DNA of 64,000 bases from Pseudomonadota bacterium (lineage in GTDB: Bacteria; Desulfobacterota; Desulfovibrionia; Desulfovibrionales; Desulfovibrionaceae), in the NCBI GenBank assembly GCA_023460395.1, contig JAEWQB010000006.1, forward strand, positions 1-64,000, in the 5' to 3' direction. Position 1 is the first letter of the stretch; each line of letters starts with the position of its first letter. This document shows, in pieces, positions 1-8,485 of the stretch. The notes under the pieces are model-generated. The model saw only the letters and a list, made by a program, of their open reading frames with translations. It searched no databases and had not been told where the DNA came from. The position numbers and the translations under genes were made by a program.

Positions 1-127
1 GTACCTCGGCCTCTCTCAGCTTGCCGATGATCTGCTCAGGAGCGTGCTTCTTCTTGCCCATGGAAAACCTCCTGCGGTCTCAGTACCCCTAACATTGGGC
101 CTGGACCAGTTTTTCCAGGGCAGGTCA
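1..127 (-). mobile_element. IS3-family insertion sequence, left end with start of orfA (partial, runs off window)
   Basis: Read on the minus strand, the element begins with TGACCTGCCC at position 127 and contains a start codon at 61 preceded by GGAGG. The 20 codons visible begin MGKKKHAPEQIIGKLREAE, the typical N-terminus of the helix-turn-helix OrfA of IS3-family transposases. The rest of the element, including OrfB with its DDE catalytic domain, lies outside the window. The boundary at 127/128 coincides with the point where the neighbouring integrase reading frame stops resembling its family, so the element appears to have jumped into the integrase gene. The far end and any target-site duplication cannot be seen. 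Confidence 0.8.
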
Positions 128-338
128 CTTCCATGCGCTTCTCCATCGCCCTTTGTCGGGTAACAATGGGGTATTCGCCGAAACTGAGTACCTTTGCTTT
201 GCGCTCAAAATAGTACCCCAAGCGCCAAAGCTTTTTGCCGGAAGCCGCGAGATAGATATACAAGCCGCCACCGTCAGCCAATTTCATGGGCTTTCCAGAA
301 TTCTTCAAATTTTTGATCTGGACATCCGTGAGTGCCAT
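36..338 (-). pseudogene. P4-type tyrosine integrase, N-terminal remnant cut by an IS3 element
   Basis: The start at 338 is preceded by AAGGAG at good spacing. The first 70 residues match the N-terminal DUF4102 arm-binding domain of phage P4-like integrases: MALTDVQIKNLK, then KLADGGGLYIYLAASGKKLWR and a FGEYPIVT segment. After about residue 70 (base 128) the frame enters the inserted IS3 element and continues for 30 unrelated residues to a stop at 36. The catalytic tyrosine-recombinase domain is missing, so the product cannot recombine DNA. Its 5' end faces the 3' end of tRNA-Glu about 240 bases away, the usual arrangement for an island integrated into a tRNA gene. The rest of the integrase may survive beyond the left edge on the far side of the IS. 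Confidence 0.85.
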
Positions 339-369
339 CCGATTCTCCTTGGTTTAAGGTGGATTTCAG

Positions 370-467
370 GATACCCGAATGGACGAAATATCTTTTCAAT
401 TAAATAGATTACGACAAAAAACGGGTATCGAATTACTACCGCATTTCGATACCCGGAAAAATACCCG
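370..467. repeat. Iterated GATACCCG/CGGGTATC motif between integrase start and tRNA-Glu
   Basis: The octamer GATACCCG occurs at 370-377 and 448-455, its inverse CGGGTATC at 422-429, and a seven-base match ATACCCG at 461-467. All four lie in the AT-rich gap between the integrase start (338) and the tRNA-Glu 3' end (580). Integrases with a DUF4102 domain bind short repeated arm sites flanking the core attachment site, so these are good candidates for arm-type sites or for an integrase operator. That role is inferred from position and repetition only. Confidence 0.45.
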
Positions 468-530
468 CATTATTCTTGGATGACCCAGGATTTGGCTGGA
501 TTCGGCAAAAAGCAAGAATCGCTAAAAAGC

Positions 531-565
531 AAGAGCGGCAAGGTATTTTGTACCTTGCCGCTCTT
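531..565 (-). terminator. Rho-independent terminator of the tRNA-Gln/tRNA-Glu operon
   Basis: A perfect 15-base inverted repeat, AAGAGCGGCAAGGTA and its complement, is separated by a 5-base loop and lies 15 bases past the tRNA-Glu 3' end. On the minus strand it is followed by a T-rich stretch. Confidence 0.8.
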
Positions 566-579
566 TATAAACCAAAAAT

Positions 580-657
580 TGGCGTCCCCAAGGGGATTTG
601 AACCCCTGTCGCCTGCGTGAAAGGCAGGTGTCCTGGGCCAGGCTAGACGATGGGGAC
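580..657 (-). tRNA. tRNA-Glu (anticodon TTC), CCA encoded
   Basis: On the minus strand the gene runs from GTCCCCATCGTCTAG to TGGGGACGCCA. The acceptor arms GTCCCCA and TGGGGAC pair fully. The anticodon loop CTTTCAC in the CCTGC/GCAGG stem gives TTC. The T-loop GGTTCAAATCC is standard. A tyrosine-integrase remnant reads away from its 3' end, so this tRNA was probably the attachment site of the island to the left. Confidence 0.95.
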
Positions 658-664
658 GCGTGGA

Positions 665-739
665 TGGCTGGGCTGCAAGGACTTGAACCTTGATTGACGG
701 AGTCAGAATCCGGCGTCCTGCCAATTGAACGACAGCCCA
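665..739 (-). tRNA. tRNA-Gln (anticodon CTG), CCA encoded
   Basis: On the minus strand the gene begins TGGGCTGTCGTTCAATTGG and ends CAGCCCAGCCA, with a seven-base-pair acceptor stem. The anticodon loop TTCTGAC gives CTG. The T-arm GGTTCAAGTCC is standard. It is the first gene of a two-tRNA operon with tRNA-Glu, seven bases upstream of it. Confidence 0.94.
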
Positions 740-753
740 GTGTGCGAGGCAAG

Positions 754-782
754 TAACTAAAGAAACTCCATGCCCTTGTCAA
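754..782 (-). promoter_or_regulatory. Sigma-70-type promoter of the tRNA operon
   Basis: On the minus strand a perfect TTGACA box (777-782) is followed after exactly 17 bases by TAGTTA (754-759), placing transcription start a few bases before tRNA-Gln. Confidence 0.75.
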
Positions 783-1080
783 CGACTTTTGGAAAAATCT
801 CGTTGCCTCCCCTTTTGCACAGGCTTGGCATACAAATTTTCCATGCGCACCGAATGTCGCGTCTGGGTGCAAGACAAAAAAATAGAGCGATTCGCGTGAT
901 TCAAGGCGGAATTGGGGGGCAATCCTCAAACTTGCACGAATCGCTCAATTTGGACCGGCAAATGCCGGAAATATGACGTGGTTACCAAGGCAGCACCAGC
1001 CCCGGATTACAATAATATACTCACTATCCTGCCCGTTGGCAAGGGAAAGAATACCCGATATTTCCCATTACCCCCCGCCC
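783..1080. other. Gene-free interval with a long-range inverted repeat
   Basis: No convincing coding frame is present. The interval holds a ten-base inverted repeat GAGCGATTCG (885-894) and CGAATCGCTC (937-946) enclosing 42 bases, then a short CCGGC/GCCGG hairpin near 955-970. It lies between the tRNA promoter and the 3' end of the minus-strand exported-protein gene. The repeat could be the stem of a small RNA or the end of that mRNA. No U-tract was seen beside it. Confidence 0.4.
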
Positions 1081-1584
1081 CTATCGACCGAATAAATAGC
1101 TATACTTCACAGCAATGCCGTCTGTACGCTCCGCCAACCGACGGGCCAGTTCCAAAGCAGTGGCCTCGCTTACCACTCCAGTTTCCCGTCCAAGGTAATA
1201 TGGCAAGTTCCCTTTGTTTTCAGAATACACCCACACCACGGCATATGCAGACCCCACTTCCGGGCGGGAAGGAAACTCAGACGCACTGGAGATAAGTAAC
1301 GTGATTTTAGGGTTGTCCGCTTCGGTAAGTGAAAACAGGCTGGACGTATTTACCAATTCTTTGAGGTGAAACACCAATCGGGTTCCAGCCATATCCGCCC
1401 CATCGTGTTCCACGGAAACAGCCGTGGAGCGATCAGGCACTGGTTGCGGCGCATCCTTAACGGCTTTGGGGAGTTCTTCCCCCGCAGCCCGTGCGTCCGG
1501 TACCAGCAAGCCACACACCAACCCTGCCAGCAAAACCGCGAGACAAATTCCTCTCACATAGGCCCGGAACACGCGATTACACAT
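1081..1584 (-). CDS. Small exported protein of unknown function
   Basis: The ATG at 1584 is chosen because GGGAGGT lies just upstream; the frame extends further only through a weak TTG start. The 167-residue product begins with a basic patch and a hydrophobic stretch (ICLAVLLAGLVCGLLV) followed by DARAAGEE, consistent with a Sec signal peptide cleaved near AxA. The mature part is about 130 residues with no Cys pairs, membrane segments or catalytic motif that I recognise. A C-terminal run of conserved-looking aliphatic and Tyr residues (VVWVYSEN, PYYLGRETG, AVKYSYLFGR) suggests a compact beta-rich periplasmic domain. It is downstream of the MFS transporter in the same direction, 122 bases away, and could be cotranscribed. 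I do not recognise the family. Confidence 0.7.
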   Translation of the reverse strand: MCNRVFRAYVRGICLAVLLAGLVCGLLVPDARAAGEELPKAVKDAPQPVPDRSTAVSVEHDGADMAGTRLVFHLKELVNTSSLFSLTEADNPKITLLISSASEFPSRPEVGSAYAVVWVYSENKGNLPYYLGRETGVVSEATALELARRLAERTDGIAVKYSYLFGR

Positions 1585-1706
1585 ACCACCTCCCAACCTT
1601 CGGGTACCGTTTCTATTCTTCGCGGGGCACGGCATGTACTTTTTGTAGTATACGGCCTGCCCCCGCAACGGGCAACCGCACGCCTGCTCCCACGAACACT
1701 GTCCAG

Positions 1707-2912
1707 CTACTTCCGAACCGACTCCGGTGTGCGCACAAACTGGCTAAAAACGAACGACAAAAACGCCAGCCCCGCTGCCGCGAAAAAAGGAATGCGATAG
1801 TCCACCATCCAAAGTAATCCGCCCATGACGGGAATAAGCACTGCGGCAATATGGTTGATGGAAAAACTTACTGCCATGCTGGGAGCAATATCGGCCGGGT
1901 CGGCAATCTTCTGGAAATAGGTTTTAATAGCAATGGCGAAATTGTAAAAGATATGATCAAGCACGTACAGCACCGCCACCAGCAATTTGCTTTCCACAAG
2001 GCCATAGGCGGTGAAGACCACCATCAACCCCAAATATTCCACCGAAAGAACACGGCGCTCACCAAACCGATTTACAGCCCTGCCTATGGCGGGAGACAAA
2101 AACCAGTTCACCACGTTATTTATGATAAACAGAATGGTTATTTCCCGCACGGAAAACCCGAAGCGCTCTACCAGCAAAAAAACAGCAAAAGCGGTAAACA
2201 CCTGCCTGCGCGCACCGCTCAGAAAGGTGAGTACGTAAAAAAGCCAATACCGGGAACGCAGCACCATTCCCTTGCGCTGCGGCGGCAATCCTTTTTGCGC
2301 CGGGTTCTTTGTAAATGCCCATAGCCCCGCCAACAACGCGATACTTCCGCACAGACAAAACAACGTGGCGTAGTCCAACCGGGAAGATAATATGAAAATA
2401 GCCGCTCCCACGAGCAAATTACCGCCAGCGGTTACCCCGCGCAAACGCCCCAGTACCACGGGAGCCTGCGTTCTATCGAAATACTGAAGCGCCAGCGACT
2501 GATTGGCGGTTTCATAATAATGAAAGCCGAAACTCATCACTAAGACGCTGAAAATAACGCCATAAAACGAAGGGAGAAACCCTGTCAGACAAATCCCTAT
2601 GCCCATCACCAGCACAGAGAGCGCGGCTAATCGGTGCTCGCTCAGAATGAGCAGCAAATACACCGCCAGCAGGGCCAGAAAGCCCGGAACTTCGCGCAGC
2701 GACTGCACATAGCCGTTCTGCGCTCCCGTCAGCCCTATCACCTCTACCGCAAAGTTATTGTAGAGGGTACGCCATCCTTGAAACCCCATAGCCACGGTAA
2801 TGGCCAAGACGAGCAAAAAAATATACATCTGCCTGCTGTCCACAGGAACACCCGGAGCTGTCTTCGCAGCCGGGTTCATGCCAGATTGCGCCACAGAATC
2901 CTGACCAGCCAT
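1707..2912 (-). CDS. Major facilitator superfamily transporter
   Basis: The 401-residue product has about 12 hydrophobic segments in two halves, the length and pattern of an MFS carrier of the inner membrane. A basic loop between the halves (residues about 205-225, KNPAQKGLPPQRKG) separates them, and a charged loop with RFGERR lies after the segment ending NWFLSPAIGRAVN, matching the loop 8-9 region. The start at 2912 has GGGAGAAGAGA directly upstream. About 25 polar N-terminal residues precede the first helix. No substrate can be assigned; the closest general resemblance is to uncharacterised sugar or drug-type MFS proteins of proteobacteria. It stands alone apart from the exported protein downstream. 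Confidence 0.85.
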   Translation of the reverse strand: MAGQDSVAQSGMNPAAKTAPGVPVDSRQMYIFLLVLAITVAMGFQGWRTLYNNFAVEVIGLTGAQNGYVQSLREVPGFLALLAVYLLLILSEHRLAALSVLVMGIGICLTGFLPSFYGVIFSVLVMSFGFHYYETANQSLALQYFDRTQAPVVLGRLRGVTAGGNLLVGAAIFILSSRLDYATLFCLCGSIALLAGLWAFTKNPAQKGLPPQRKGMVLRSRYWLFYVLTFLSGARRQVFTAFAVFLLVERFGFSVREITILFIINNVVNWFLSPAIGRAVNRFGERRVLSVEYLGLMVVFTAYGLVESKLLVAVLYVLDHIFYNFAIAIKTYFQKIADPADIAPSMAVSFSINHIAAVLIPVMGGLLWMVDYRIPFFAAAGLAFLSFVFSQFVRTPESVRK

Positions 2913-2956
2913 TCTCTTCTCCCGTTACGCCGGGGCCACATACCCGTACGATGCAT

Positions 2957-2998
2957 AAAAAATGCCCTCTCTCCGGTCCGCCATGGAACGGGGAGGGC
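2957..2998 (-). terminator. Rho-independent terminator after the PAS histidine kinase
   Basis: On the minus strand GCCCTC and GAGGGC arms with extended imperfect pairing are followed by six T residues (bases 2962-2957). It lies about 200 bases past the stop at 3204. Confidence 0.6.
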
Positions 2999-3203
2999 CA
3001 CATATCTCCACGCCGCGCCTATCACGCAAGGGCGTGTCATTCCGACACTGGGAATATCTAACACACCTGCGCTAGGCACGCCACAACACGATATATTAAC
3101 CATTACAAGCGATTATAAAACATTCTCCGGTATACGGCGCGGGAACCAGCCTTACGCGAAAAATCTGCCAGCCCTGATTCCCGATACGGAAGCCGCAGGC
3201 CCG

Positions 3204-5081
3204 CTATTCCACGGACAGGAAAATACGGAAGAGCGCACCGTCTCCCACATCGGTATCCACTTCAAGGCGTCCCCTGTGGTTATTGGTCACAATGTAGTAC
3301 GCAACCGCCAGACCAAGCCCTGTGCCGCCCCCTACTGGCCGCGTCGTATAAAATGGCTCAAAAACGCGCCGCTGTTCCTCTCCGCTCATACCCGGCCCAT
3401 TGTCCTCCACCTCCACGACCACGTTGCCTCCCTCCATATAGGAGCGGACGATAATACGCGGGTGCCAGTCCGGCCTGTCGCAGTGTTCAGACACAGCCTG
3501 CGCCGCATTGCGCAACAAGTTGCCCACCACTTGTTCCATGCCTATGCGGGAGCACCGCACCATGGGCAAACCATCTCCAAATTCTCGCCGGATATCCGCG
3601 CGGCGCAAATCATAGCCAATGTCCAGATGATACTCCCGCATAGCCTTATCCAAGGTCTTATGCAGCAGATCATTCAAATCCACACTGCTATGTGAAAGGT
3701 CGTTACTACAAGAAAACTCCAACATGCCCGCCACTATTTCCGCCGCACGCTTGCCGGAATCCACAACGCCTTCCAGAATGCGCATAACCCCCCGCTGCTG
3801 CATATAGCGCTGCACTGCGCCGAGGTCACACCCCGTCTCTTCCGCAACCCCGTGATTGGCGGGAAAATCGGGAGAAAGTCGGCGCACCACGTTCTGCATA
3901 CCCTGTAATACGCCCCCAAGTGGATTGTTAATCTCGTGTGCCATGCCCGCAGCCAGCCTGCCAACGGACATCATCTTTTCCGTCTGCACGAGCAATTCCT
4001 GCAAGCGCACACGTTCTGTCACATCGTCCACCCGCACCACCGCGCCACCTTCCAAACCGGTGAGGGGAAACACCTGCACCTCGAAGTGGCGTTGAGGAAG
4101 TGAACCGGGTCTACGGCCCGGCCCTTCAGCCTCGCCCCCCTGTTTAGCCCGCATGGTGGAAATGGCGAGAGGTGGGCAGGTATCGGGGGCATACCGCGTA
4201 ATAAACAGCGACCCGCACCGCTTATCGGCGGCGCACGCGCCGATGTCTGTGCTGTAGCGTTCCAACAAAGGTAACACCGAAGGCAACGGGCGCCCCAGAG
4301 CCTCGTCGGCGGGAATACCCGTCTGCTCTGTGGCGGCGGCGTTCCAATGCGTTACGCGCAGCGCCTCGTCCACCCCCACCAAAATGGACGGGATGGAGTC
4401 AATAGCGCTCCGAACAACACCGTGAGCGGCTTTCAGCGCGGCCTCCGCCTGCTTCTTCTCCGTCACGTCCAGCGCGATGGAAAGCAGAGGTCTTCCCTCT
4501 TCGCCGTCTACTTCCAGTTCAAGCACGCCCGCTAACAGATAGCGCACCGCGCCAGAGCCGTCCGCAAAGACGATTTCAGCCATGCCGCCATTGTCTTGTC
4601 CCGGTGCAAACAGCGCGGCAGGCAACCCCACATCCTGCGGCTTGCGCCCTAAAATATCACCATTCAGCCCCAGCAATCGTCTGGCTCCGGGACTGGCATC
4701 CTCCAGCATGATTGTTTCACCATGGCGGCGGCTTAAAATAAACGCCACGCTGTCCGCCATGCGGAACACGCCGTCCAGATTACTGCGGCTCACCCGCAAG
4801 GATTCCTCAAATTTATCCTGAGCCGCGCGGTTGCTTCGCATCAGCAAAAACAACAGCACCGCGGTGATGGCAACAAAGAACCAGCCCTTGTAGGTTTGGG
4901 CCAGCATGAGCGTGCTTTTTTCATAGACAAGCAAGCCGAGCAGGCGGTCTGAAAAAAGTATCCACAGCACGCCCAAAACCGCGTACATCAGCGCCCCCCG
5001 CGCCGCCACACGCGTGCTGGAATACGGACGGCGTTTCGATTTCTTCCAACGCCTCACACCGTTCTGTTTTGTTTCCGCCAT
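3204..5081 (-). CDS. Membrane PAS-domain sensor histidine kinase
   Basis: The ATG at 5081 is preferred because GGAGG sits four bases upstream. The 625-residue protein has two membrane helices (about residues 28-50 and 66-82) with a short extracytoplasmic loop, so sensing is probably mostly cytoplasmic. Two PAS-like domains follow (about 95-210 and 225-360, the second with THWNAAATEQTG). The phosphorylated histidine is His382 in AAGMAHEINNPLGG, then a catalytic domain with N box NLLRNAAQAV, G1 box EDNGPGMS and a FEPFYTT...GTGLGL lid. The HAMEINNP-like His box and C-terminal pattern place it with NtrB/ZraS-type kinases that often partner sigma-54 activators. No response regulator is adjacent, so the partner is unknown. 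Confidence 0.92.
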   Translation of the reverse strand: MAETKQNGVRRWKKSKRRPYSSTRVAARGALMYAVLGVLWILFSDRLLGLLVYEKSTLMLAQTYKGWFFVAITAVLLFLLMRSNRAAQDKFEESLRVSRSNLDGVFRMADSVAFILSRRHGETIMLEDASPGARRLLGLNGDILGRKPQDVGLPAALFAPGQDNGGMAEIVFADGSGAVRYLLAGVLELEVDGEEGRPLLSIALDVTEKKQAEAALKAAHGVVRSAIDSIPSILVGVDEALRVTHWNAAATEQTGIPADEALGRPLPSVLPLLERYSTDIGACAADKRCGSLFITRYAPDTCPPLAISTMRAKQGGEAEGPGRRPGSLPQRHFEVQVFPLTGLEGGAVVRVDDVTERVRLQELLVQTEKMMSVGRLAAGMAHEINNPLGGVLQGMQNVVRRLSPDFPANHGVAEETGCDLGAVQRYMQQRGVMRILEGVVDSGKRAAEIVAGMLEFSCSNDLSHSSVDLNDLLHKTLDKAMREYHLDIGYDLRRADIRREFGDGLPMVRCSRIGMEQVVGNLLRNAAQAVSEHCDRPDWHPRIIVRSYMEGGNVVVEVEDNGPGMSGEEQRRVFEPFYTTRPVGGGTGLGLAVAYYIVTNNHRGRLEVDTDVGDGALFRIFLSVE

Positions 5082-5219
5082 GGAGCCTCCTTTCCCCGTC
5101 CGCCCGCACACAGGCGAAGAGCACGGCTCGTAGTTCGCGTGGCCCCACGTGCATGGGGCATATTCAGAGATTCAAAAGAGCGTGGCCCAATCCGCATACG
5201 CACCACGGCGCGGATACTC

Positions 5220-5819
5220 TTAAAAAACCTCCGCCTCAAACCAAAAAAGTTCTGTTCCGGGATTACGCCACGCCTCCGGGGACAAACCAGCCTTACAGCA
5301 CGTTTGTGCCAAAAACGTTTCTCTATCCCACCCCCATTCTACCGGAACCTGTGGCAACAGCAACCCGGACCGCCCGCCTTGCCGGACGAGAAGCCCGTGC
5401 CGCCCCACACGGATGGCTTCCGGCTCTTCACACAGCGTTATGGGTCCAAGCACAGAAATCTCCACTGACACCCCTTCCCACTCTTCAACTGTGAGCGGCG
5501 GGAAGCGGGTATCCTCAAAGGCAGCGGCACAGGCCATACGGGCTACCGTCTCCCGCAAGGGGCCAGCACCCACCAAATGCCCTATGCAGCCGCGAAGTTG
5601 CCCATTTTTGCGCAGAGTGACAAAAGCCCCCAGCGGCTGTTCCAGCACTGGAGATTCCTCCGGCCCGGCATGAAAACAATGCGCCCCGGCTGCCGATTCA
5701 GCACGCTCATCAGCCAAATGGCGAAGAATGCTTTCACGGGCCAACACCAGCAGAGTCCGCCGGTCCTCATCAGAAAGGGCTAAAGAGAAAGAAGAGGAAG
5801 AGTGGGTTGGTGCCGTCAT
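5220..5819 (-). CDS. AMMECR1 domain protein
   Basis: This 199-residue protein carries the AMMECR1 fold (PF01871). Visible signatures are GAFVTLRKNGQLRGCIGH, with the conserved LRGCIG strand, the RFPPLTVEEW segment and VEISVLGP. The ATG at 5819 has GGAG upstream at good spacing; longer in-frame starts lack a ribosome site. AMMECR1 proteins often occur with a MEMO-like dioxygenase-fold protein and a radical SAM protein. Neither partner is beside this gene. The biochemical function of the family is unsettled. It lies between purN and the PAS kinase in the same direction. Confidence 0.88.
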   Translation of the reverse strand: MTAPTHSSSSFSLALSDEDRRTLLVLARESILRHLADERAESAAGAHCFHAGPEESPVLEQPLGAFVTLRKNGQLRGCIGHLVGAGPLRETVARMACAAAFEDTRFPPLTVEEWEGVSVEISVLGPITLCEEPEAIRVGRHGLLVRQGGRSGLLLPQVPVEWGWDRETFLAQTCCKAGLSPEAWRNPGTELFWFEAEVF

Positions 5820-6113
5820 GGTGTCTCCAGAATCCGGGGCCGTGCTCCGCACCCACGGAACGCCGACCACTGCGGGTTGACAGCTGGCGAAATACCGGAA
5901 AAAGGGCGGAAGAGACGTGCCGTTTCCGCCACTTCACCTTTCTTTTTCCATGAATGCCTGTATTTCGCAACATTTTGTTATGGACGGGGAATACCGCACA
6001 TTATGTCCGGTCCCGGACGCATGCGGGCAAAAAACACACAGCACGCAGTGTGGGGAGCATTTCTACCATACCACCCCACTGAGGGGTGAGTATAGCCGCT
6101 GCACCGTGCGGGC
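5820..6113. other. Intergenic interval between purN and the AMMECR1 gene
   Basis: I see no coding frame of its own here. It contains a possible purN terminator at 5899-5930 and a small CCCC/GGGG hairpin near 6074-6086. The part next to 5819 should carry the AMMECR1 gene promoter, but no clear -35/-10 pair stands out. Confidence 0.4.
5899..5930 (-). terminator. Possible terminator downstream of purN
   Basis: On the minus strand GGCGGAA pairs with TTCCGCC (5924-5930 with 5905-5911) and is followed by CTTTTTCC. It lies about 180 bases after the purN stop, so the assignment is tentative. Confidence 0.45.
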
Positions 6114-6788
6114 TTAAAAGCCCTGTTCAAGGGGAGGCCACACCAGCCAGTCCCCATCATGCGGCGCACGGGGCCGGGAACCCGGAGCAAGGGAAACCAC
6201 TCTGTCCCGCAGGGAGAGTCTCCCCTCAGCGAGCCATTGCAGCGCCTGTGGGTAAATGCGGTGTTCTAACGCGTGAATGCGTTGTTGCAGCGCGTCCACA
6301 TCATCATCTTCCCGCACAGGTACGGCGGCTTGAATAATGACCGGCCCGTGGTCCATTACTTCATCCACAAAGTGGACCGTACAACCGGAAAGCTTCACTC
6401 CGTAGGCCACGGCATCCGCAGCGCCTTTTGCCCCGGCAAAGGCAGGCAGTACGGCAGGGTGCACGTTTATCACCCGGCCCGGAAAGGCGCTCAGAAACAC
6501 GGAAGACAGCAAGCGCATGTAGCCCGCTAAGACCACCGTGTCTGCGCCGGCACTGCGAATAGCTTCCACAACAGCGGCGTCGAAAGATTCCCTATCCGGG
6601 AAATCCGCATGCGGCAGACAACAGGCAGCTACTCCCGCCGTTTCCGCCCGCTTTAGGGCATATGCGTCCGCGCGGTTGCACAGCACCAACCGCACATCCA
6701 CATCCAGCACACCCTGTGCGCATCCATCCAAAATAGCTTGAAGATTTGATCCGTTACCTGAGGCCAGCACTGCGATGTTCAGCGTCAT
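6114..6788 (-). CDS. purN: Phosphoribosylglycinamide formyltransferase
   Basis: PurN transfers the formyl group of 10-formyltetrahydrofolate to glycinamide ribonucleotide in de novo purine synthesis in the cytoplasm. The N-terminal ASGNGSNLQAI phosphate loop, the central INVHPAVLPAFAGAKG (the HPxLLPxF motif with the catalytic His), and the C-terminal DHGPVIIQAAVPV segment with its catalytic Asp are all present. The ATG at 6788 has GGGAG upstream and fits the family start at MTLNIAVLASG; an upstream in-frame extension lacks homology. At 224 residues it is slightly longer than usual because of a 25-residue C-terminal tail. The next gene upstream, cobA/hemD, is 145 bases away in the same direction. 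Confidence 0.96.
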   Translation of the reverse strand: MTLNIAVLASGNGSNLQAILDGCAQGVLDVDVRLVLCNRADAYALKRAETAGVAACCLPHADFPDRESFDAAVVEAIRSAGADTVVLAGYMRLLSSVFLSAFPGRVINVHPAVLPAFAGAKGAADAVAYGVKLSGCTVHFVDEVMDHGPVIIQAAVPVREDDDVDALQQRIHALEHRIYPQALQWLAEGRLSLRDRVVSLAPGSRPRAPHDGDWLVWPPLEQGF

Positions 6789-6933
6789 GTTTTCTCCCGG
6801 CAACCCCTGCGTGGTCTGCCCCGCTAGCCTGTTGGCAAAATCCTGTTGGCGAAACCCCATAAAGCCGCCCGCCACACGGCGGACGGCCCAACGGATTTCA
6901 AATTCAATGCGTGCCGTGCCTTCCGGTCCGACG

Positions 6934-8439
6934 CTATAAATCGGTTTCCAACATCGCTACCAGCGCGGGGATAGTGTACTCCTCCGGCTGAATATCTGCG
7001 GAAAACCCGTGGCGTTCTAAGGTGCGCGTGGTAACGGGACCAATGCTGGCCAGCTTTACCGAATCGCGATGCCGCGCAAGCTGCTCCGGTTTTATCAACG
7101 CGAAGAAATTATCCACTGTGGAGGAGGAACCAAATGTGATACCGTGCAGCGCGTCTTTTTCCAGCAGCGCCAGCACCTCATCCCGCTGCTCCCCTGCGGG
7201 AACGGTTTCGTACACGGGCAGCACATCAACCGTGGCTCCTGCCCGGCGCAGCTCGTCAGGCAAAACCTCGCGTGCCTCGCGCGCGCGGGGCAGCAATACG
7301 CGGCTCCCCTTCATACCACGCTCCAGAAGCCCCTTCACGACACCTTCCGCCACATATTTTTCGGGAATAAAATCTGGTTCAATTCCCTTTTCCCGCAAAA
7401 TATCCGCCGTTGCCGGACCAATAGCCGCCACCTTGGCTGCTCCAAGGGCACGGGTATCCAGCCCCAGTTCCGCCAACTGCGCCCAGAAGTGGCGCACGCC
7501 ATTCACGGAAGTAAAAATAACCCATTCGTAGTTCCCCAATTCGCGAATGGCTGCGTGCACAGCGCTGTAATCCGCCAAAGGATTAATGCGGATAGTGGGG
7601 AACTGAATGACATTCGCCCCCAGTTTACGCAATTGGGCCGCCATACCGCTTGCCTGTTCACGCGCACGGGTGACCACCACGTTTTTCCCCAGCAGGGGGA
7701 GCTGCTCAAACCAATTCAGTTTGTCATGCAAATTAACCACGCCCCCCACCACGATGAGTGAAGGAGAGGTAAACCCGCATGCCGGGCCGTCTTCGGGCAA
7801 TTTGGCGATGGTGGAAGTCATGGACCGATGCCGCGAAGTGGTTCCCCAATGAACCAGCGCCGCCGGAGTCTCCGGGTCCATGCCATGCTGAATGAGCTGT
7901 TCGGAAATATGCGGCAAATTTTTCATGCCCATAAAAAAGACCAGCGTGGACGTGCCCTTAGCCAAAGCTTCCCAGTTGTGCGAGGAATCCGGTTTATCCG
8001 GGTTTTCATGTCCGGTGATAAAGGAAACAGACGAGGCGTAGTCGCGGTGCGTAAGAGGAATGCCCGCATAAGCGGGACCGGCAATGGCAGAGGTAATGCC
8101 GGGCACTTCTTCAAACCGCACTCCGGCTGCCAGCAGTTCTTCCGCTTCTTCACCCCCGCGTCCGAACATATAGGGATCACCGCCCTTCAACCGGGCCACC
8201 ACCTTGCCTTCCTTGGCTTTTTCCACAATCAAACGGTTAATACCGTCCTGTGACAAGGTATGGTCGCCACCTTTTTTCCCTACATAAATAATTTCCGCGC
8301 CGGGCTTCGCGTAGTCCAAAAATTCGCTGTTAGCCAGATAGTCATAGACAATGACATCCGCTTCCCCCAGCACATTGCGCCCCTTTATAGTCAACAGGCC
8401 GGGATCACCCGGTCCGGCTCCAATCAAATAGACTTTCAT
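6934..8439 (-). CDS. cobA/hemD: Fused uroporphyrinogen-III C-methyltransferase / uroporphyrinogen-III synthase
   Basis: The N-terminal half (about residues 1-245) is the SUMT methyltransferase, with VYLIGAGPGDPGLLTIKG at the start, the ARLKGGDPYMFGRGGEE loop and PGITSAIAGPAYAGIPLTHR. It makes precorrin-2 from uroporphyrinogen III using two S-adenosylmethionines. The C-terminal half (about 250-501) is a HemD-type synthase, with KNVVVTRAREQASGM and FTSVNGVRHFW. This fusion feeds siroheme, cobalamin and the alternative heme pathway and is known from Desulfovibrio. The ATG at 8439 has GGAGG four bases upstream. The AAA ATPase gene ends only 46 bases upstream, so the two may share a transcript. 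Confidence 0.96.
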   Translation of the reverse strand: MKVYLIGAGPGDPGLLTIKGRNVLGEADVIVYDYLANSEFLDYAKPGAEIIYVGKKGGDHTLSQDGINRLIVEKAKEGKVVARLKGGDPYMFGRGGEEAEELLAAGVRFEEVPGITSAIAGPAYAGIPLTHRDYASSVSFITGHENPDKPDSSHNWEALAKGTSTLVFFMGMKNLPHISEQLIQHGMDPETPAALVHWGTTSRHRSMTSTIAKLPEDGPACGFTSPSLIVVGGVVNLHDKLNWFEQLPLLGKNVVVTRAREQASGMAAQLRKLGANVIQFPTIRINPLADYSAVHAAIRELGNYEWVIFTSVNGVRHFWAQLAELGLDTRALGAAKVAAIGPATADILREKGIEPDFIPEKYVAEGVVKGLLERGMKGSRVLLPRAREAREVLPDELRRAGATVDVLPVYETVPAGEQRDEVLALLEKDALHGITFGSSSTVDNFFALIKPEQLARHRDSVKLASIGPVTTRTLERHGFSADIQPEEYTIPALVAMLETDL

Positions 8440-8485
8440 GGCTCCTCCGTATTGCAACCCAAAATACCCTTCGCACGTGAGGGCA

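Noticed and set aside
522..929. Minus-strand 135-codon frame over the tRNA genes
   Set aside because: It runs through both tRNA genes and their promoter, so it is not a protein gene.
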